Shown in pieces: positions 16,682 through 26,102 of a stretch of DNA of 64,000 nucleotides. The DNA is from SIG459 sp045631645. Lineage in GTDB: Bacteria; Bacillota; Clostridia; Oscillospirales; Oscillospiraceae. The stretch's first letter is position 1. Each line of letters opens with the position of its first letter. Both the position numbers and the translations under genes were made by a program. Under the pieces are notes generated by a model. It was not told the origin of the DNA, did not search any database, and saw only the letters and a program-made list of their open reading frames with translations. The stretch covers positions 31,928 through 95,927 of the forward strand of contig JAZQVC010000031.1 in assembly GCA_045631645.1 (NCBI GenBank). The letters run 5' to 3'.

Positions 16682-18619
16682 TCAGCCTACAGGCTCACTG
16701 GGTTCCGGAGGAGGCTCCGGTGCAGGTGTGGGTGTAGCTGCGGGAGTAGGTGTAGGTGTAGGCTCAGCACTGGGCGTGGGGGTAGGCGTAGGCGTAGGCT
16801 CAGTACTGGGACTGGGGGTTGGGGTTGGTGTGGGTTCAGTGCTGGGGCTGGGAGATGCGGAAGGAGAAGGACTTGGAGACTCGCTGGGAGAGGGGCTGGG
16901 GGATTCACTGGGAGAGGGACTGGGCCACTCAATGTCCTCTTCATGGTAGTGATAATAGCTGGATGCTTCCCAATCACTGCTGCGCAGTGTTCCGTCTGCA
17001 TTAAACACATAGCGTGTGCTGGCAGCCTTCATTCCTATAGCAACATCTTCATATTCATCATCGAAAACTTCCCATGAACCAACAGACATTTTTACATAGC
17101 TGCCATCTATATCGCTGCCGATGATTCTCATTTCAACGTTCTTATTATCGTCGGAAACACTGGCCTCTATCTTTATGGGAAAATCTCTGTTGTTCACAAA
17201 GCGGAACTCAGGGCCTCCCCAGGATACCGTTGCATCCAGTCCTATAGGCAAATAAAGAACTCTGAAATAATGGCATGTGCGGCTAGAAATTTCAAGGTTT
17301 GCGTAGAGAGAGCAATAATAAACCATTGAAGAAATCTGGCAAATACCTCCGCCATATTCCTGAACGGTCTGTCCACCTGAATAAGCGCCGGCCATAAGAT
17401 ATCCGTTTTCGGGAGTGCGCTTTCCAAGGGTGGTGTTATAGTCAAATTCCTCACCGGGGAGAAGGATAACTCCGTTAACGGAATCAACCGCCTTGCGAAC
17501 ATTGTTTAGGCGGTTATAGGAGCTTCCGCGGAGGGAGGTGGTGCACTCGCTGAGAACATCACGGAAAAGGAGCTCATTAAACTCATCGGTGGTAATTTCG
17601 GGGTCGGTGAATATTATGGGTATCTCAACAGTTTCGCCGTATTCCGCCGCATTCCAAAGCTTCACAGCTTCTTCCTTGTCGAAATCAATACCGACTATAT
17701 GCTCAACGGTCTTGCATTCCTTCTTGTCATAGCGTGCATCCTCCGGCTCGCAGAATACGCTTTCATGGATGCCGTCTATATCCAGTTCCTGATCGGTGTC
17801 TATTTCCGCCTCATAAACAATATCTTCATACTTTTCGTTTTCAAGAGCATCTATAACAAGAGCAGATATCTCTTCGGCGTCAATGTCAATTCCCTTGGCG
17901 CCCTTAAGAACCAGAATGTTCTCTTCACCGATTTTAACCTCGGAAGCCATAAGAGCAAGCTTTACTTCGCGAACCATATTTTCCACAGTTGCACTGACAG
18001 CCTCTTTATCGGCACTTATAACTGTCTCACTCTCAAAGGCCATGCCTGCAACACAGCAGCGCACATAGTTCAGCGCAGCAGCAATTGGGTTGCCGCCTTT
18101 GCATCCGTCATATACGCGCTGAACATGCTCAGCCACTCCGGTTATTGAGCAAACATCCTCGGATATAACCGTAAGACTCATATCCAGAGGCATAAGAACA
18201 GTTACCTGCTTACCTTCCAAAGAAGAATATCCGTTTTCGGTAAGCAGTGCCATTGCCTCGGTGAGGCTCATATTTCCAAGATATATTCCGTCAAGCGTTA
18301 CATTGGGATAAATTTCATCAATGGTAGACACATAGATAACGCCGGCAGCAGCACAGGCAAGAACAAGGGCAACAACCACGATTGCAATAATTATGCATAT
18401 CTTTGTTTTGCCGACAGACTTCTTTTCCTTTGGCTGCTTGGGAGCCTTGGGTGTTTTAGGAGGCTTGGGCTCTTTGGGAGCCTTAGTGGCCTTGGACTCC
18501 TTGGTGGCTTTAGGGGCCTTGGGCTCTTTGGGAGCCTTAGGGGTCTTTGGCTCCTTGGCGGGCTTTTCAGCCTTGGAAGCCTTTACCTTTTTATTATCCT
18601 TATCCTCACTAAATTTCAT
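16682..18619 (-). CDS. VanW-family membrane-anchored protein with low-complexity ends
   Basis: A 645-residue protein. Residues 1-72 are a Lys/Pro/Ala repeat (KAPKEPKAPK-type units), probably cytosolic; residues 75-100 are a transmembrane helix; a YoaR/PG-binding-4-like region covers about 105-355; the VanW domain lies near 370-520 (LNNVRKAVDSVNGVILLPGEEFDYN, YGGGICQISSMVYY). The tail (about 570-645) is a Ser/Pro/Thr repeat of PSPSPSE then PTPTPTP units, a likely wall-spanning spacer. VanW domains occur near vancomycin-resistance genes, but most copies are cell-wall proteins of unknown function. ATG 18617-18619 follows AAGGAGAAGC. Confidence 0.85.
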   Translation of the reverse strand: MKFSEDKDNKKVKASKAEKPAKEPKTPKAPKEPKAPKATKESKATKAPKEPKPPKTPKAPKQPKEKKSVGKTKICIIIAIVVVALVLACAAAGVIYVSTIDEIYPNVTLDGIYLGNMSLTEAMALLTENGYSSLEGKQVTVLMPLDMSLTVISEDVCSITGVAEHVQRVYDGCKGGNPIAAALNYVRCCVAGMAFESETVISADKEAVSATVENMVREVKLALMASEVKIGEENILVLKGAKGIDIDAEEISALVIDALENEKYEDIVYEAEIDTDQELDIDGIHESVFCEPEDARYDKKECKTVEHIVGIDFDKEEAVKLWNAAEYGETVEIPIIFTDPEITTDEFNELLFRDVLSECTTSLRGSSYNRLNNVRKAVDSVNGVILLPGEEFDYNTTLGKRTPENGYLMAGAYSGGQTVQEYGGGICQISSMVYYCSLYANLEISSRTCHYFRVLYLPIGLDATVSWGGPEFRFVNNRDFPIKIEASVSDDNKNVEMRIIGSDIDGSYVKMSVGSWEVFDDEYEDVAIGMKAASTRYVFNADGTLRSSDWEASSYYHYHEEDIEWPSPSPSESPSPSPSESPSPSPSASPSPSTEPTPTPTPSPSTEPTPTPTPTPSAEPTPTPTPAATPTPAPEPPPEPSEPVG

Positions 18620-18639
18620 TTGCTTCTCCTTAGCCTGAC

Positions 18640-18900
18640 CAATATAATCCGAACACGCTCCGCGAGGCGGATTTTAGCGCCAGTCTTCATTTCACTCTTT
18701 GGTGGGTTACCACCCACCTGCATCATTCAATTTTGCCTACCGACAAAAATCCGCTCTCGGGGAGTCAAAGATTTTTGAGGTCATATACTAAGACAGTGCA
18801 AGGCGGCGGCTTGTAGATGGGCTTTGCGCCCTTCAAAAGCCGACAACGCAGCAATGTCAACGGATATGACATCAAAAACGCACTTCGGACTATATCGGTC
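18640..18900. repeat. Structured, repeat-like intergenic segment
   Basis: The gap between hemW and the VanW gene is unusually ordered. GCGGATTTT (near 18672) and AAAATCCGC (near 18744) are inverted repeats that enclose a second hairpin GGTGGGT-TACC-ACCCACC (near 18700). The rest, to 18900, has a moderate G+C content unlike other gaps and remains open in minus-strand reading from 19016 to 18765, overlapping the end of hemW. I see no recognisable gene; a dispersed palindromic repeat, or a leader for the VanW gene, are the options. Confidence 0.45.
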
Positions 18901-18903
18901 AGG

Positions 18904-20139
18904 CTAGCTCCTGTAGAAAATCTCATCGCCCTCGGGCAATGCATTTTTTCCAAGTGTACTGTCAACACTATCCGTCCACGGGTTGCCGCTATGTTTAAGC
19001 TCAGCTTGTTTTTCAAGCATAAGACCTATAAGCAGGTTGGAAAGAAGGAAACCGCTTGCGGTGAAACGCCAGCGTCCCTTGGCAGTTACAACCCAACCCT
19101 TGCGTTCAAATTCTTTAAGAAGCTGCTCCATCGGCGCAAAATTGCAGCGATAGATTTTATAATATTCTTTTTCGGATATACCCTTTGTTGTTCGCATACC
19201 CAGCATAATATATTCGGCAGCTCTGTCCAGAAGACCTATCTTTTCATACTCATCGACAATAGTCTCATTCTCGTTGATGTTATTTATGTATTTGACAAGA
19301 TCGCGAACATAGCTATATCTCAAACCGCCAACGCAGGAATGGGCACCGGGTCCGAAGCCCATATAGTCTTTGAGCAGCCAATACTTGAGATTATGCTTGG
19401 AATACTTTTTCTTGCGGCAGAAATTGCTGATCTCATACTGCTTGTAGCCATGATTTGCAAGAGTTTCAACTGTATAGAGGTACATATCGGCCTGCTCATC
19501 ATCATCGGGAAGGAATGGGGAATCCTTATATGCATACATAGCAGTTCCCTCTTCAAGCTTCAGACCGTAGCATGAAATATGGTCAACCTTGAGGGCAATG
19601 GCCTTGCGGAGAGTCTCCGCCCAGTCGCTTTTTGTCTGGCTGGGAAGACCATAGATAAGGTCAATACTTATATTGCGGAATCCGCTTCTGCGGGCATCTT
19701 TTACACACTGTTCAACCTGCGCCCAGTTATGTCTGCGTCCCACAAGCTTAAGAATATCATCGTTGGCAGACTGCGCGCCTATGCTGACTCTGTTAAAGCC
19801 TTCGCTGCGAAGCATCTTCAAATCCGCCTTAGTTATGCTATCCGGATTTACCTCTATTGTAACTTCGGCGCTGCGATAAACAAGGGCATTCATTTTAAGG
19901 GCATTGAATATCTCGCAAATTCGCTTTGCCCCGTAATAACTGGGAGTGCCGCCTCCAAAATAGACGGTATCCACATAATAGCGCTGAAGCTGAGGTCCTG
20001 CCTCTTTGATATGATCTATTATTGCATTGTGATATTTGGGCATCAGGCTATCGCAGTTTGCGTGGGAATAAAAATCGCAATACGCGCATTTTGATGCACA
20101 AAAAGGTATATGAATATATATTCCGAGATTTTTGCTCAT
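18904..20139 (-). CDS. hemW: Radical SAM heme chaperone HemW
   Basis: A 411-residue radical-SAM protein of the HemN/HemW family. The N-terminus GIYIHIPFCASKCAYCDFYS holds CxxxCxxC for the 4Fe-4S cluster; VYFGGGTPS, VTIEVNPD, RVSIGAQS and DLIYGLPSQT follow in the usual order, and the C-terminal HemN domain is present. The SKCAYCDF form, lacking the extra N-terminal residues of true HemN, points to HemW, which inserts heme into proteins rather than oxidising coproporphyrinogen. ATG 20137-20139 follows GGAGAAAAGCA. Confidence 0.9.
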   Translation of the reverse strand: MSKNLGIYIHIPFCASKCAYCDFYSHANCDSLMPKYHNAIIDHIKEAGPQLQRYYVDTVYFGGGTPSYYGAKRICEIFNALKMNALVYRSAEVTIEVNPDSITKADLKMLRSEGFNRVSIGAQSANDDILKLVGRRHNWAQVEQCVKDARRSGFRNISIDLIYGLPSQTKSDWAETLRKAIALKVDHISCYGLKLEEGTAMYAYKDSPFLPDDDEQADMYLYTVETLANHGYKQYEISNFCRKKKYSKHNLKYWLLKDYMGFGPGAHSCVGGLRYSYVRDLVKYINNINENETIVDEYEKIGLLDRAAEYIMLGMRTTKGISEKEYYKIYRCNFAPMEQLLKEFERKGWVVTAKGRWRFTASGFLLSNLLIGLMLEKQAELKHSGNPWTDSVDSTLGKNALPEGDEIFYRS

Positions 20140-20235
20140 TGCTTTTCTCCGAAATTCGTTATGTATGATATGCGGAGTACGTACAGCACCCCACATATCA
20201 GCATACAGCACATAACAAATTATGTCAACTTAAAA

Positions 20236-22155
20236 TCAAAAAAGTCCGCAAACAAGTTCGGTATATGCCGCAGGATCGTCAAGGGGAATATCTGCCACAA
20301 GCTTTGCCTGGCAAAGAAGGATTTTAGCAAGCTTTGCAGCTTTTTCCTTATCCTCCCCGTAGCTTCTCTTCAAAGCTTCAAATGCGCTATGGGAAGCATT
20401 CAGCTCAAGCACCTTGCGAGCCTTGAGGTTTTCGGTGTTTGCACCGGGGAGAGAGCGGAAATATCTTTCAACCTCGAGGGTTATTTCACCCTCGGTTGTG
20501 ATACATACAGGGAAGCTTTTAAGCTTGTGGGAAATTCTGACGTCCACAACCTCTTCATCAAGGCTCTCCTTGATAAACTCCAGCATTTCGCGGTTTTCAT
20601 CGGCAATACGCTGGTTATCTGCTTTCTGCAAATCGGTTTCAAGTCCCAGATCGTCGGAGCTTACATTGCAGAATTTCTTGCCTTCATATTCACCCAGTAT
20701 CTGGATAACGAACTCATCAACATCCTCTGTCATATAAAGAAGACCGTAGCCCGCATCCTTGACCTGCTCGGTCTGGGGAAGCTTTTCTGCACGAGATACG
20801 CTTTCAGCTGCGGCATAATATATATATTTCTGCCCTGCAGGCATCTTATTTGCATACTCTTCAAGAGAAACAAGCTTTTCTTCTCCAGCGGCTGCAAAAA
20901 CAAGGAGATCCTTGAGCATATCCTTTTTTCTGCCGTAATCGCCCACGATGCCGTATTTGATCTGTGTGCCAAAAGCCTTCCAGAAACGCTCATAGGCTTC
21001 GCGGTCATTGGTGAGGAGCTTTTTAAGCTCGGTTTTGACTTTCTTTTCGATATTGCTGGCTATTACTTTCAGCTGGCGGTCATGCTGGAGCATCTCGCGG
21101 GAAATGTTCAGGCTGAGATCCTGACTGTCAACAATACCGCGAACAAAACGGAAACAGTCGCTGAGAAGGTCAGAGCACTTATCCATGATAACAACGCCGC
21201 TGGAATAAAGCTGAAGACCGGGCTGGAAATCGCGGGAATAATAATCATAGGGCACATTTGCGGGAATAAAGAGCATTGCCTTATAGCTGACTGCGCCTTC
21301 TGCGTTGATTCTTATAACCGCAAGAGGCTCATCTGCATCATGGAACTTTTCTTTATAAAAAGCCTTGCAGTCATCATCGCTGACCTCGCTCTTGGATCTG
21401 TGCCAGATGGGTACCATACTGTTGACGGTCTGTTCCTGCCAAACCTCGATAAACTCCCTCTTGGGCTCGCCGTTTTCATCCACTTCTCCTGTTTCACGGG
21501 ATTCATAGCCCTCCACATCCATAATGATGGGCCAGCGGACATAGTCGGAATACTTCTTTACGAGCTCCTTAAGGCGGAAGGAGTCCAGATACTCGCTGTA
21601 TTTTTCGTCCTGAGTATCCTCTTTTATGTGCATTATAATGTCGGTGCCGACGCTTTCTTTCTCTGCCTCGCTTATGGTATAGCCATCTGCGCCGCTGCTT
21701 TCCCATTTATAAGCGCTCTCACTGCCGTAGGCGCGGGAAATGACGGTAACTTTATCGCTGACCATAAATGCGGAATAAAAGCCCACGCCAAACTGTCCGA
21801 TAATATCAATATCAGCCTTCTCAGCCTCTTCTTCACTGAGCTCGCTCTTGAATTTAAGAGAGCCGCTGCGGGCAATAACACCCAGATTGCTCTCCATATC
21901 CTCGCGGTTCATACCAATGCCGTTATCGGAAACGCAGACGGTGCCCTCATCCTCATCCACCTTGATGCGAATGCGGAAATCCTCTCTGCCAAGTCCGACA
22001 GCTTCATCCGTAAGGGAGATATAGCAAAGCTTATCTATTGCATCGGAAGCATTGGATATTATCTCACGAAGAAAAATTTCCTTGTGGGTATATATAGAAT
22101 TGATCATAAGGTCCAGAAGACGCTTGGACTCTGCCTTAAACTGCTTTTTTGCCAT
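20236..22155 (-). CDS. htpG: Chaperone protein HtpG (Hsp90)
   Basis: A full-length 639-residue Hsp90. The N-terminal ATPase domain shows FLREIISNASDAIDKL, DNGIGMNRED, GQFGVGFYSAFMV and, later, IIMHIKED; middle and C-terminal dimerisation domains follow. It is an ATP-driven folding chaperone of the cytosol. The start ATG 22153-22155 follows GGAGGAACCGAAA. I looked for the CIRCE operator (HrcA site) upstream and saw none; a plain sigma-A-like promoter is present, so HrcA control is not supported here. Confidence 0.95.
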   Translation of the reverse strand: MAKKQFKAESKRLLDLMINSIYTHKEIFLREIISNASDAIDKLCYISLTDEAVGLGREDFRIRIKVDEDEGTVCVSDNGIGMNREDMESNLGVIARSGSLKFKSELSEEEAEKADIDIIGQFGVGFYSAFMVSDKVTVISRAYGSESAYKWESSGADGYTISEAEKESVGTDIIMHIKEDTQDEKYSEYLDSFRLKELVKKYSDYVRWPIIMDVEGYESRETGEVDENGEPKREFIEVWQEQTVNSMVPIWHRSKSEVSDDDCKAFYKEKFHDADEPLAVIRINAEGAVSYKAMLFIPANVPYDYYSRDFQPGLQLYSSGVVIMDKCSDLLSDCFRFVRGIVDSQDLSLNISREMLQHDRQLKVIASNIEKKVKTELKKLLTNDREAYERFWKAFGTQIKYGIVGDYGRKKDMLKDLLVFAAAGEEKLVSLEEYANKMPAGQKYIYYAAAESVSRAEKLPQTEQVKDAGYGLLYMTEDVDEFVIQILGEYEGKKFCNVSSDDLGLETDLQKADNQRIADENREMLEFIKESLDEEVVDVRISHKLKSFPVCITTEGEITLEVERYFRSLPGANTENLKARKVLELNASHSAFEALKRSYGEDKEKAAKLAKILLCQAKLVADIPLDDPAAYTELVCGLF

Positions 22156-22191
22156 TTTCGGTTCCTCCGAGTATAATTATTTAATCAAGTT

Positions 22192-22219
22192 ATTATAACA
22201 TCTTTGGCCATATTTTCAA
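22192..22219 (-). promoter_or_regulatory. Putative htpG promoter
   Basis: Minus-strand TTGAAA (22214-22219) and TATAAT (22192-22197) with a 16-bp spacer, about 37 bases before the htpG start. Confidence 0.6.
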
Positions 22220-22299
22220 TGTATATTTGAAACATTGCCTCTTGCATCTTTCCCTCCCTGTGCTAAAATTAACATAGCCCAAAGGAAGGAGACGCTCAT

Positions 22300-22863
22300 A
22301 TGACTCTCGAAAACCTGAAAAAAGAATGCCTCAGCTGCCGCAGATGCGGTCTTTGCGAAAGCCGCAGCAACGTTGTTTTCGGCGTTGGCAAGGAAAATGC
22401 CGAGGTAATGTTCATCGGAGAAGGTCCCGGCGAGCAGGAGGACATCCAGGGCGAGCCTTTCGTTGGAAGAGCCGGCAAGCTTCTTGACGATATGCTGGAA
22501 ATGATAGATCTGGATCGCAGCAAGATATATATCGCAAACATCGTAAAATGCCGCCCTCCCAAAAACCGCGACCCTCTGAATATAGAGCAGGACGCCTGCT
22601 CTCAATGGCTGCAGGAACAGCTTAAAATCATCAATCCCAAAATTGTTGTCTGTCTCGGACGCATATCTGCCGCCCGTTTTATTAAAGAGGACTTCAAGAT
22701 AACAAGAGAACACGGACAGTGGTTCATAAAAGACGGGCTTATGGTCATGGCAATGTACCACCCCGCCGCACTGCTGCGCGACAGTTCAAAGCGCCCTGAA
22801 ACCTTTGAAGATCTTGTTAAGCTCCGTCAGGCTATCAGAGACTATTGCACCGATACTTACTAA
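22300..22863 (+). CDS. Family 4 uracil-DNA glycosylase (Fe-S)
   Basis: A 187-residue protein of the thermophile/clostridial Fe-S UDG class. It has the cluster cysteines CLSCRRCGLC (10-19) plus Cys in VKCRPP and DACSQ, the catalytic-region motif GEGPGEQED, GRAGKLLD and the C-terminal YHPAALLR. It removes uracil from DNA as the first step of base-excision repair. ATG 22300 follows AAGGAAGGAG. It heads a three-gene plus-strand run with the next two acyltransferase-like proteins, 28 bases apart. Confidence 0.93.
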   Translation: MTLENLKKECLSCRRCGLCESRSNVVFGVGKENAEVMFIGEGPGEQEDIQGEPFVGRAGKLLDDMLEMIDLDRSKIYIANIVKCRPPKNRDPLNIEQDACSQWLQEQLKIINPKIVVCLGRISAARFIKEDFKITREHGQWFIKDGLMVMAMYHPAALLRDSSKRPETFEDLVKLRQAIRDYCTDTY

Positions 22864-22891
22864 GATATTAACACCAGAGAGGTAAATTCAA

Positions 22892-23791
22892 ATGCTTTCC
22901 TTTCACCCCCTGCTTCTCGGGGATAAAAAAGCCGTTGATGATATTTGCAAGGTGGAAAACTCCCGCTCGGCAGACTTCGTCTTCGGCAATATGTTCCTAT
23001 GGAATGATAAATACCGCCAAAGCATATGCTTTTCCGACGGAAGACTTTTTGTTCGCGTTGAGGGCGAGCATGTGCCCATTTTCCCCTTCCCCATCGGAAG
23101 CGGTGACCTTGGCGAGGCAATAGAAAAGTTGCTTTCCTACACACGGGCGCAGGGCTATAACCTTGTTCTCCGCGGTGTTGAGCTTCATCACAAGGAGCAG
23201 CTTGAAAAGCTTTTCCCGGGGCATTTCAGCTTTGTCCACGACAGAGACTATGATGACTATATTTATTCCGCCGAAAAGCTTGCAAGCCTTTCCGGAAAAA
23301 AGCTCCACGGAAAAAGAAATCACATAAATCGCTTTGAAGCCACTTATCCCGATTGGCGCTTCGAACCACTCAGGAAAGAACATTTCCCCCTTTGCAGAAT
23401 GCTTCTCGACCGGTGGGAGACAGGAGTTTCCGACGGGGAATATCTTGTCGGAAACGAGAGACAGGCCATCGAGCTTGCCTTTGAACATTTCGAAGAGCTT
23501 TCTCTTATGGGCGGCACTCTTTTTATTGGAGATAGACTTGTTGCCTTCACCCTCGGCGAAGTTATCTCATCCGACTGCTTCAATGTGCATTTTGAAAAGG
23601 CAGACTCCGAAACGGATGGAGCCTACCCCATGATAAACAGAGAGTTTGTGCGGTATATATGCAAAGAACTTCCGCAAATTTGTTATGTAAACCGCGAAGA
23701 TGATATGGGGCTTGAAAATCTCCGCAAAAGCAAGCTGAGCTACCGTCCCGAAATCATTCTTGAAAAATATTCCGCCCATTGGACTGACTGA
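22892..23791 (+). CDS. DUF2156 (phosphatidylglycerol lysyltransferase C-terminal-like) protein
   Basis: A 299-residue soluble protein of the DUF2156 family, with two GNAT-like halves. Typical pieces are DFVFGNMFLWNDKY, GKKLHGKRNHINRFEATYPDWRFEPL (near residue 135) and the closing YRPEIILEKYSA. The fold is shared with the catalytic part of MprF-type aminoacyl-tRNA transferases, but members lacking the membrane region have unknown substrates. ATG 22892 follows GAGAGG. It is followed within two bases by a GNAT protein, suggesting translational coupling. Confidence 0.8.
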   Translation: MLSFHPLLLGDKKAVDDICKVENSRSADFVFGNMFLWNDKYRQSICFSDGRLFVRVEGEHVPIFPFPIGSGDLGEAIEKLLSYTRAQGYNLVLRGVELHHKEQLEKLFPGHFSFVHDRDYDDYIYSAEKLASLSGKKLHGKRNHINRFEATYPDWRFEPLRKEHFPLCRMLLDRWETGVSDGEYLVGNERQAIELAFEHFEELSLMGGTLFIGDRLVAFTLGEVISSDCFNVHFEKADSETDGAYPMINREFVRYICKELPQICYVNREDDMGLENLRKSKLSYRPEIILEKYSAHWTD

Positions 23792-23793
23792 CT

Positions 23794-24585
23794 ATGAACA
23801 ATTTTTTCCTCCGCCCCACAGCGGAAGACGATATTGAACAAATCGTGAAAATATGGAGCGAGGCCTTCGGGGACAGCGAAGAATTCATCCTTGCCCTTGT
23901 GGAAAACTGCCTGCTTATCCAAAACGGAGTGTGCGCCGAAAGCGACGGCAAGGGCCGAGCCTTCATGTTCTCCTTTGACGGACTGTTGCTTGGCGGCAAA
24001 AAGGCATCCTATATTTACGGACTTTGCACACAAAGGGAATATAGACGAAAAGGTATGGGAAAAGCCCTTGCTCTTTATGCCGCTCAACAGGCGGCTACCA
24101 GAGGCGCTGAGCTTGTATTCTTACGCCCTGCTGACAAAAATCTTGAGGCCTGGTATGCCTCCACTCTTAACGCCCGTCCCTTTGCTCCAACAGCAACAAA
24201 AAAGCTTTTTCCTTCCCTTCCCTCTGAGTTAAAGGCTACCGAAATCTCTATGGATGAATATCTTCAAAAACGCTTCAACGCTCCATGGAGTCTGAGCGCC
24301 GAGATAATTTGCGCCGAAAGTATTGTCCACCGTTTTTACGGCGGCGCTTTTCTCCGCTGCGGTGATTGCTATATATGCGCCGAAAAATGCGGTGACGGGC
24401 TTTATCTCAGAGAAATCATAGGCGATGACAGCCTTCTTGCCATCTCCGCAGCTGCAGAAAAATTTGGCGTGGAGGAAGTATATGTTCCGTACCCCTCGGC
24501 AGACGGAATTCCCCTTATGTTCATACCTCCATTTTCTCAGGAAAATATTTCCACAATTCCCCTTATGCCCTTCACACTTGATTGA
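23794..24585 (+). CDS. GNAT-family N-acetyltransferase
   Basis: A 263-residue protein. Residues 1-135 form a GNAT domain with the acetyl-CoA loop QREYRRKGMGKAL (near 85) and a preceding beta strand YIYGLCT; residues 140-263 form a second domain without clear motif, giving an Eis-like overall shape. The substrate is unknown. Its ATG lies two bases after the DUF2156 stop with no clear ribosome site, so it is probably translated by coupling from the upstream gene. The following gap 24586-24968 starts the next transcript. Confidence 0.82.
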   Translation: MNNFFLRPTAEDDIEQIVKIWSEAFGDSEEFILALVENCLLIQNGVCAESDGKGRAFMFSFDGLLLGGKKASYIYGLCTQREYRRKGMGKALALYAAQQAATRGAELVFLRPADKNLEAWYASTLNARPFAPTATKKLFPSLPSELKATEISMDEYLQKRFNAPWSLSAEIICAESIVHRFYGGAFLRCGDCYICAEKCGDGLYLREIIGDDSLLAISAAAEKFGVEEVYVPYPSADGIPLMFIPPFSQENISTIPLMPFTLD

Positions 24586-24823
24586 CATAATATCTTTTCG
24601 AGATATGGGAACATAGGTGTAAAACCCAATATTTTGCGTAAAACCATCAACGAAAAGCGTAAAATCCTGTTTCATGCAAGATTTACATAATTATTTTTTA
24701 TAAAAATTTTTAAATTTAATATTTATGTAACATTTTCTATATTTATTTTGTAACATTTAATCTTTAATATAGTCATTGCAAGAGACAGTTTCATCTTTTT
24801 CATTTTGTCCTCATCCCATATAT

Positions 24824-24869
24824 AATAAGCTCAACGGAATGTCGCGCCGTTGAGCTTATTAATTTTTTG
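24824..24869 (+). terminator. Terminator in the 24586-24968 gap
   Basis: Arms AATAAGCTCAACGG and CCGTTGAGCTTATT (14 bp) are followed by AATTTTTTG. The gap before it is A+T-rich with no open frame I believe in, and about 240 bases separate this hairpin from the GNAT stop, so an untranslated RNA ending here is possible but I see no promoter for it. Confidence 0.85.
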
Positions 24870-24889
24870 TCGAGAAATTAATTTATTCG

Positions 24890-24919
24890 TTGATTAAGCT
24901 CGCAGGAATGTATTATAAT
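24890..24919 (+). promoter_or_regulatory. Promoter of the sensor kinase gene
   Basis: TTGATT (24890-24895) and TATAAT (24914-24919) with an 18-bp spacer, about 50 bases before the kinase start. Confidence 0.65.
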
Positions 24920-24968
24920 CAAGTGGCACGCAGCATATAATATCCGCAGTCCTTTCTGGAGGTCGACG

Positions 24969-26051
24969 ATGGAAAAGAATATTAAAGCTCTCCTTGAGCT
25001 TGGTCGCGCAGCCATTATTGCAATTGAAAATAATCAAATTATTCATATGAACAGCGCTGCCATTGCCCTTTTGGGCGGTGACTACTGCGGCAAAAGTCCC
25101 TACTTCCTTCTGCCCGATCATCTTTTTGATGAATTTTCGGACTGCTATACCTGCAGCGCCACTTTGAAAGGACACAAGTGCTGCGCCCAGATAAGGCTCA
25201 TAGACGGAACAAGATATATCTCCCTTGAGGAAGATAAGGACACAAACTCCTCTTCCGGCATTCTCAGCAAGGCCATGCTTGCGGATATGCTCTCAACGCT
25301 TTTTAACATCGGCATGGCCATTGACAGGCTCAGCGACATAAGTCAGCCCAAAACCAAAAAGCAGACTGAATATCTCGCAATAATGAACCACAACTATTAT
25401 TCTCTTCGTCACGCTCTTTCAAATCTCAGCACAAGCATCTCTTTAAGAGAGGGCACTCTCCCCTTCCAATTCTCTGTTATTGATCTGACCCAGATTTGTT
25501 CCGACCTTGTTTCCACCGTTTCCCTTATGTGCGGAGAAAAAGGCATAAACATTGAATTTTCAAGCCGCCACAGCCAACTTTTTGCCTACGCTGACGTAGA
25601 AAAAATCGAACGTATAATACTTAACCTTCTGTCCAACTCCATTGCTCACACTCCCAAAGGCGGATGCATAAGTATTTCCCTTGAAAAAAGCGGTGACACA
25701 GCGTATATTTCCGTGAATGATAACGGATGCGGAATCCCCACCCACAACATGTCCCGCCTTTTCACTGCCTACGAAAGAAAGGCTGACCTTTCCTCCCCCG
25801 ACAGTTTCAAGGGTGGTCTTGGACTTGGGGTTGCAAGAGGGCTTGCCGAAGGTCATGACGGCGCCCTTATTATCGAAAGCCGCGAGGGTGAAGGCTGCAA
25901 TGTACGCTTTATACTCCCCCTCAACAGCCGGAAATTTACTGTTTTCGAATCTCCTTGTTATAATTATGTAAACTCGGGTATGCATCTTATTCTTACCGAG
26001 CTTTCCACCGTCCTCGGTAGCGAAAGCTATGGGGAGAAATATCTCGACTGA
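24969..26051 (+). CDS. Orphan soluble sensor histidine kinase
   Basis: A 360-residue kinase with no membrane segment. Residues 8-80 look PAS-like (AIENNQIIHMNSAAIALLGG), followed by a Cys-rich stretch (CYTCS..KCCAQ, near 60-75). The helical dimerisation region near 135-160 has HNYYSLRHALSNL, an atypical phospho-acceptor box without the usual His-Glu/Asp pair. The ATPase domain is complete: NLLSNSIAHTPKGG, DNGCGIP, GGLGLGVARG. No response regulator lies nearby, so it is an orphan; the cysteines could sense redox state or metal. ATG 24969 follows GGAGG. Confidence 0.85.
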   Translation: MEKNIKALLELGRAAIIAIENNQIIHMNSAAIALLGGDYCGKSPYFLLPDHLFDEFSDCYTCSATLKGHKCCAQIRLIDGTRYISLEEDKDTNSSSGILSKAMLADMLSTLFNIGMAIDRLSDISQPKTKKQTEYLAIMNHNYYSLRHALSNLSTSISLREGTLPFQFSVIDLTQICSDLVSTVSLMCGEKGINIEFSSRHSQLFAYADVEKIERIILNLLSNSIAHTPKGGCISISLEKSGDTAYISVNDNGCGIPTHNMSRLFTAYERKADLSSPDSFKGGLGLGVARGLAEGHDGALIIESREGEGCNVRFILPLNSRKFTVFESPCYNYVNSGMHLILTELSTVLGSESYGEKYLD

Positions 26052-26056
26052 AAACA

Positions 26057-26102
26057 AAATTAAATGCGCGGCGGAAAAGTTTCCACCGCGCATTTAATTT
26101 TT
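26057..26102. terminator. Bidirectional terminator
   Basis: Long arms AAATTAAATGCGCGG and CCGCGCATTTAATTT, with inner GGAAA/TTTCC pairing, lie between convergent genes ending at 26051 (+) and 26101 (-). Confidence 0.92.

Noticed and set aside
16687..17010. Separate small Pro/Leu-rich gene inside the VanW gene tail
   Set aside because: It is only another frame of the PSPS/PTPT repeat tail and has no independent ribosome site.
20110..22176. Long open frame on the plus strand through htpG
   Set aside because: htpG is unambiguous on the minus strand; the antisense product has no recognisable domain and no proper ribosome site.
22156..22299. CIRCE (HrcA) operator before htpG
   Set aside because: I looked for the TTAGCACTC...GAGTGCTAA inverted repeat and did not find it; only a sigma-A-like promoter is visible.
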